From the IMG/VR virus record IMGVR_UViG_3300044611_002191, positions 1 to 33,057 of that record: a stretch of DNA of 33,057 bases; one strand, 5' to 3'. Below, one piece after another: positions 29,160-33,057 of the stretch. Positions within the stretch are counted from its first letter, which is position 1. Every line of letters begins with the position of its first letter. The notes under the pieces were generated by a model. The model ran no database searches and was not told where the DNA came from. It worked only from the letters and a program-made list of their open reading frames with translations. Position numbers and translations under genes: made by a program. This stretch comes from a virus.

Positions 29160-30463
29160 GTTGACATGGTGAAGTTTGGTTCTAGTCCTGAGTCTTCTGT
29201 TTCTAGGACGGAGAAATTTACCACTTGACCACCGCAGAATTTAGCGAACCCTTCTTTGACTGAGGAAGTGAGATTAGAGAAGTCAGCAGAAACACGGACG
29301 TAAGTGGCTTTTACTTTTTGCTCCATCTTGTTTAGGACTTGTCTCTGGATATTATAAAGATTCTGCCAAGCGGCTTTAAAAATATCCTTATCAGATTTGG
29401 GGGGTTTTCTAAGCTTTAAAGAGTAAGGAGCGTAGTTTAATGGGTCGTCAGAATAAACGAATTGGGAAACCCACTCGTAAAAAAGAACCTCACATTTGCC
29501 TTTGTTCCAAGCATTTATTTGCCTTCTACTGTAGGATTTTCCTACTTGCCATGGGAACATCTTTTCTAAAAGCATAGTAATGGAAAGGGGATTGTTATCA
29601 AGGTCTCTCCCCAATTGATTGCCCCAACAACCCTCGTGTTCAATTGGTATGCCCATACTAGAGTAGGTTTTAACGGCTCCTACGTTATCATAGAAATTAA
29701 CCCAAGCTCTAAAGATACCCTTCTTATCAAGTTCAGCCTTAAACGTATGGAGAGCCTCGGCAAGTTCACCACAGGGGCGGTTAAATTTATTTTCGCTGAA
29801 CTCTAGAATGGAGAACATATAGTCAAGATAGGTGTTGGTGTGTTCACGCCAGTGAGCCATAGTCTGGTCAATATAGGCCTTTCTCCCATCTACATCTTCA
29901 GGGGGGATGCAAGAGTAAGCAAAAAAATCCTCATTACGGATTAAATCATCCGCACTACGAACCTCTTTAGGTCTAAGTCTAGGCTCTCCTTTCTCAACAC
30001 TTCTAACTAAATCATGAAAAATTTCGTGGGTAAAATCCATTGCAATTTGTAATTGTAATAGGACAGCACTACCCGCCGCAACAGTCTGAGAGCCAGTTAG
30101 TTTTACGGCTTCTGTTTTCTTTTTGAAGGGAGTGTTAACCATAGTGGTTAATACGGAACCCATAGCGGCGTTGTAAGCGGCTTGTAGACCCTTATTGGAA
30201 GTAGCCTTAGTTTTCGGGGGGTTATAAACGGGTAAAAGTTTTTTTAGGAGTTTATAGATGTCCACGAAATGACGGCTGGTATAGCCAGTGGGTGTGACAA
30301 CTTTCTCTACAAAAAGTTTAAATTCTTCGTGAACGGCGATAAAAGTGTCGGTATCCACAATTTCCGCCTCTAAAGCTTCGATAGAGACGTTATTAAAGTC
30401 TCTGAAGTCCATTTCGACTTCTACTGTGGAAGTTTTTAATATTTTGTTGGCTGTTCCTAACAT
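29156..30463 (-). CDS. Hypothetical protein of the replication block
   Basis: A 435-residue protein of unknown family, mostly helical with several Trp and Cys: THEIFHDLVR (about residues 144-153) includes an HExxH-like HEIFH with no obvious third ligand, then FFAYSCIPPEDVDG, YLDYMFSILEFSENKF, EGCWGNQLGRDLDNNP, and a C-terminal strand region. Own early-family promoter at 30491-30519 with a 21-nt leader and no Shine-Dalgarno. The HEIFH sequence is the only catalytic-looking motif, and I would not call a protease from it. Position suggests replication or virion function. Confidence 0.6.
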   Translation of the reverse strand: MLGTANKILKTSTVEVEMDFRDFNNVSIEALEAEIVDTDTFIAVHEEFKLFVEKVVTPTGYTSRHFVDIYKLLKKLLPVYNPPKTKATSNKGLQAAYNAAMGSVLTTMVNTPFKKKTEAVKLTGSQTVAAGSAVLLQLQIAMDFTHEIFHDLVRSVEKGEPRLRPKEVRSADDLIRNEDFFAYSCIPPEDVDGRKAYIDQTMAHWREHTNTYLDYMFSILEFSENKFNRPCGELAEALHTFKAELDKKGIFRAWVNFYDNVGAVKTYSSMGIPIEHEGCWGNQLGRDLDNNPLSITMLLEKMFPWQVGKSYSRRQINAWNKGKCEVLFYEWVSQFVYSDDPLNYAPYSLKLRKPPKSDKDIFKAAWQNLYNIQRQVLNKMEQKVKATYVRVSADFSNLTSSVKEGFAKFCGGQVVNFSVLETEDSGLEPNFTMST

Positions 30464-30490
30464 AGGTGTCTTTGGGGTAGCAATAACTAA

Positions 30491-30519
30491 AGTATAACAG
30501 AGGGTATGGCAGGTGTCAA
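30491..30519 (-). promoter_or_regulatory. Early-family promoter
   Basis: TTGACA (30514-30519), 17 nt, TATACT (30491-30496), with CCCC before -35 and CCCTCTGT before -10. Drives the 29156-30463 gene. Confidence 0.85.
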
Positions 30520-30569
30520 GGGGGTTGAGAAAAATTTTTTAGGTTTTAGCCACCCCCGTAGGTCTAAAA

Positions 30570-32552
30570 CTAATCCACCATCAGTTTTAAAAACCCCTTA
30601 GCAAGGTTAGTTAGGACTTTGTGAAACCCTAGATATACGTCCTCATCGTCTAAGTCTTGGACATCTGAGATAATTTGGTTATATAGGGGGTCATAGCTTT
30701 TACTGCCTTCGTAGTAGCTCACGATTACGGATAAGTCCCTACGAAGTTCGTAACCTCCAGTAGTGGTTAACCCCTTAAGCATATTTTCTATGATGTTAGC
30801 GGGGCTATTGTGTTGGGAAGCTAACTCCAAGCCTTTTAGTATTGCATTATTTAATCCTGTAGCGGACACGGATTCTACTATGGCGTAGGGATGACCTTTA
30901 GGTTTCCCCCTTTTCTCAAAATCAGACTTTAAATAGCGACATAAATCAATACCTTTATTTCCCATAAAGGCTCTTTGAGCTTCGAGAAAGAACACTGCGA
31001 GTTGGTCATCAAAGTTAGCACTAGACTCGTAGTATTCACCAATCCCACTCTTGGAGTCAATTCCCGAAAAAACCATACAGAATCTCCAGAAGTGAACCAT
31101 ATCCTTTGTAGCATTTTGAACTGTACGGATTCTCAGTTCTTTATGGAGGGCTACAATGGTTTCTTCCAGACGGTTAGGATTGGTTTGAGCCATAGTAGCC
31201 CCAGTCATCCTCAGCATCTGATTATAAGTTTCATCTGATAGCGAAGGAAATTTTTTGGGGTCACGGGGCAATACGGACTCAGTGTAACCTGCCACTTTGA
31301 GGAACTCTTCGGAGGACAAGTGGAGTAGCCAAAACCCCAAAACATCGGTAGTGGTATTAAGTTTTTTAGCCAGATAATTCCAATGATGCCAAGTTCGGAA
31401 ATCAGGGCTACCAGAGGATAACCCAGTACCCACCATTTTCTTTAATTCTGTCTCCTGGTAAATAGAGAGCATATTTACCCTGTCCTTAATACCGTCATCA
31501 GCATTATACAAGTCACGAGCATTCCACTCGTTAGAACAAGCAATTATGACAGTTCGAGACTTAACGTTTATTGCGTCAACTCCTTTATTTTCGGTGCGTA
31601 GTACACCGTTACTAACCAATTGCTTAGTCAGCCCGGAGTGTAACATTTTTTGTTGGGTGGATTTGGTGAGGTCATCCAGATAAGCCAGATGGGAGACAGC
31701 AATTTCCCCCCAACCAAATCTGCCAAAGTTATCAGCCATGGTTTGGATGTCATAGCCGCAATTTTTCAGAGCGTCCATTACAAAGGTCATTAGAGCCGAT
31801 TTACCCAAGCCTGGTTCACCCAAGACAATGCCCATAGAGCGAAACTTATGGTTAATGTCGATTCCCTCAACAGTTGTGGAATCACCACTTCCAACCACAA
31901 TTCTCCCGACTAATAAGAGGAACATTTGACGTTCTGCTTCGGGAAAGATGGACAACAAATCTTGGGCTGTAACCTCCTGAATGCGGGGGTCAAACCAAGA
32001 TTTCTGGGGAACTATATATTTCCCACCAGTACCACCCCTTAAACTGATGCCAGAATTGTATCGTTTGGTTTGCTCACCAGCCAACATTAAAAGAGCAGTA
32101 TTAAAAACTGGTCTACGATTGTCCCCATTGTGAAACACTAAAGGTTTCCAGTATTCCCAAACTTGCTTGCTACAATGAATCTTAATCGTGTTTACTGCGT
32201 CCTCCAGGGTGTCCTGGTGTTCCATTGGCACAATTTTCTTTTTCCAATGGAAATCCGAAGGTGGTTTGTAGCCATCCCCAGTGGAAGCTACCGTGTAGGG
32301 ACAGTCAATATAAATTTTGTGTCCAGCTAAATCACCCTTTGGATGGGGGATAAGCTCTAGCCCATGTTGAGCCAGAACTCGCATTCCCTCCCGATAACGG
32401 GTGAAATCCCCCATAAACTGACCCTCATCATCAGAATCTCTAGGGGTTTTTTGTTCTTGCTGGTTCTCAAATCGGTTTTCATGGGGGTCACAACCCTCAT
32501 GGTTGAATTTGTCCACGCTATTTTTTTCTCTTGGAGTTAACTTTCTCGTCAT
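30570..32552 (-). CDS. SF3-type helicase / D5-like primase-helicase
   Basis: A 660-residue protein. The C-terminal half has a superfamily 3-type AAA+ core: Walker A GEPGLGKS (245-252), Walker B AYLDDL, and sensor/motif C VIIACSN, followed by an Arg-rich KDRVNML region. The N-terminal 200 residues (IDCPYTVASTGDG, RGGTGGKYIVPQ) might be a degenerate primase or DNA-binding part; no zinc finger is seen. It would unwind DNA at the fork for the gamma-like polymerase. The frame opens at TTG 32564; ATG 32552 is preferred. Confidence 0.78.
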   Translation of the reverse strand: MTRKLTPREKNSVDKFNHEGCDPHENRFENQQEQKTPRDSDDEGQFMGDFTRYREGMRVLAQHGLELIPHPKGDLAGHKIYIDCPYTVASTGDGYKPPSDFHWKKKIVPMEHQDTLEDAVNTIKIHCSKQVWEYWKPLVFHNGDNRRPVFNTALLMLAGEQTKRYNSGISLRGGTGGKYIVPQKSWFDPRIQEVTAQDLLSIFPEAERQMFLLLVGRIVVGSGDSTTVEGIDINHKFRSMGIVLGEPGLGKSALMTFVMDALKNCGYDIQTMADNFGRFGWGEIAVSHLAYLDDLTKSTQQKMLHSGLTKQLVSNGVLRTENKGVDAINVKSRTVIIACSNEWNARDLYNADDGIKDRVNMLSIYQETELKKMVGTGLSSGSPDFRTWHHWNYLAKKLNTTTDVLGFWLLHLSSEEFLKVAGYTESVLPRDPKKFPSLSDETYNQMLRMTGATMAQTNPNRLEETIVALHKELRIRTVQNATKDMVHFWRFCMVFSGIDSKSGIGEYYESSANFDDQLAVFFLEAQRAFMGNKGIDLCRYLKSDFEKRGKPKGHPYAIVESVSATGLNNAILKGLELASQHNSPANIIENMLKGLTTTGGYELRRDLSVIVSYYEGSKSYDPLYNQIISDVQDLDDEDVYLGFHKVLTNLAKGFLKLMVD

Positions 32553-32586
32553 CACTGGCCGCAAATAATTTGTCCTTGTTGAACCC

Positions 32587-32616
32587 AGTTTGACAGACCT
32601 CCCCCAGAATTGTCAA
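32587..32616 (-). promoter_or_regulatory. Degenerate early-family promoter
   Basis: TTGACA (32611-32616), 18 nt, CAAACT (32587-32592), then GGGTTCAAC. The -10 has decayed from TATACT; weaker than its relatives. Confidence 0.5.
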
Positions 32617-32647
32617 GGGCTGATTTAAAGTGGTTTTACTTTAGTTT

Positions 32648-33057
32648 TCAAATGTTTTTCAAATGTTTTTCGTATGCAGTAAGGATACGCTCATCATAAG
32701 GTGGGCGATGTTGGTTGTAAGCCGGGCCATTATAAGAACGAGCAAACCCTTTAAAATCTTTTCGTCTCAGGGAAACCACCAAAGCATTACGAACTAAAAA
32801 CTGCCCTAAAGCTTTTAACTGGTCTTTAGGGCTGTGCATGGCTTGGAAAAATTCTTCAACTGTAGGGTAGCCAACCACTTCATAGTTGAATCCCATAATC
32901 TGGAAAGCCCCAAAGGATGCTGATTGTAATGCCGCTTCCCGGTCTAAAAGCATAGCCGCCTCTAAGCGTAGGTATTCCCCCTCAGAACTACGGGAGTTCA
33001 ATAAGGGAGAGTATTTGCGAGTAGAGAGTTTAGGATGGGAAGAATCAAATTTACGGT
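32648..33057 (-). CDS. N-acetylmuramidase endolysin, partial
   Basis: The C-terminal 136 residues of a gene that enters from the right edge. It matches the DUF3380 / N-acetylmuramidase family: EYLRLEAAMLLDREAALQSASFGAFQIMGFNY, VEEFFQAM, QLKALGQFL, and FKGFARSYNGPAYNQHRPPYDERI. The frame stays open past the TTG at 33001 to the edge (RKFDSSHPKLSTRKYSPLL), and the family's catalytic Glu lies further upstream, so TTG is not the true start. It cuts cell-wall glycan at lysis. Confidence 0.9.
   Translation of the reverse strand, partial: RKFDSSHPKLSTRKYSPLLNSRSSEGEYLRLEAAMLLDREAALQSASFGAFQIMGFNYEVVGYPTVEEFFQAMHSPKDQLKALGQFLVRNALVVSLRRKDFKGFARSYNGPAYNQHRPPYDERILTAYEKHLKNI

Noticed and set aside
29156-30463. 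Metalloprotease call from HEIFH
   Set aside because: Five residues alone are weak evidence; no third ligand or supporting fold pattern was visible.

Overview
The window reads as part of the genome of a double-stranded DNA cyanophage, or a close phage-like replicon, with AT-rich, tightly packed genes, many of them 4-20 bp overlaps. The strongest clue is a 908-residue family A DNA polymerase (3941-6667, minus) that matches the mitochondrial DNA polymerase gamma type rather than bacterial Pol I or T7 polymerase. To my knowledge such phage homologues were first reported from phages of the cyanobacterium Acaryochloris marina, so an Acaryochloris-like host is plausible but not proven. A muramidase at the right edge, an HNH nuclease, DNA methylases, a nucleoside kinase and cyanobacterial-style FGE/formylglycine-fold proteins with (TGATAAC)n repeats all fit a cyanophage.

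Layout: 1-3873 is a mixed-strand lysis/late-looking block: a DUF4417-like gene, a SAGC-motif cell-wall protein, a ClpP-like protease, and two membrane proteins. 3941-11205 is a leftward replication and nucleotide block: pol gamma-like polymerase, small membrane protein, LAGLIDADG-like and PD-(D/E)xK nucleases, an unknown, a deoxynucleoside kinase and a RecD/Dda-like helicase. 11322-16902 is leftward: RNA ligase, Dam- and Dcm-type methyltransferases, small unknown genes and a duplicated 'VGD' family. 16999-18643 is rightward: a fibre-like gene, a frameshifted spare copy of its C-terminus, and an HNH nuclease. 18695-24831 is an accessory leftward region: a broken type I specificity gene, a deoxyribosyltransferase-fold protein, two candidate structured RNAs, about 500 bp of non-coding DNA, a duplicated pol gene start, and a tandem pair of FGE-fold genes that look like diversity-generating-retroelement targets. 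24835-29137 holds a three-repeat zincin protein and two rightward virion-like genes. 29156-33057 holds an unknown gene, an SF3-type helicase/primase and the muramidase.

Two promoter classes appear to divide the genome. Leftward early/replication genes carry near-consensus sigma-70 sites (TTGACA, 17 or 18 nt, TATACT or similar); a subset also shares spacer and flanking sequence (CCCC before -35, CTCTGT before -10, and GGGTTAACCC at the start point). Late-looking genes on both strands instead carry a motif, consensus TATACGCCCAA, about 22-36 nt before a start codon with no -35 box. I count eight CGCCCAA core sites, all intergenic and all pointing at the next start codon. Several ATG choices move downstream because the longest-ORF start lies inside a promoter.

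Three likely -1 frameshifts all fall in homopolymer runs, so sequencing error must be excluded before calling those genes dead.
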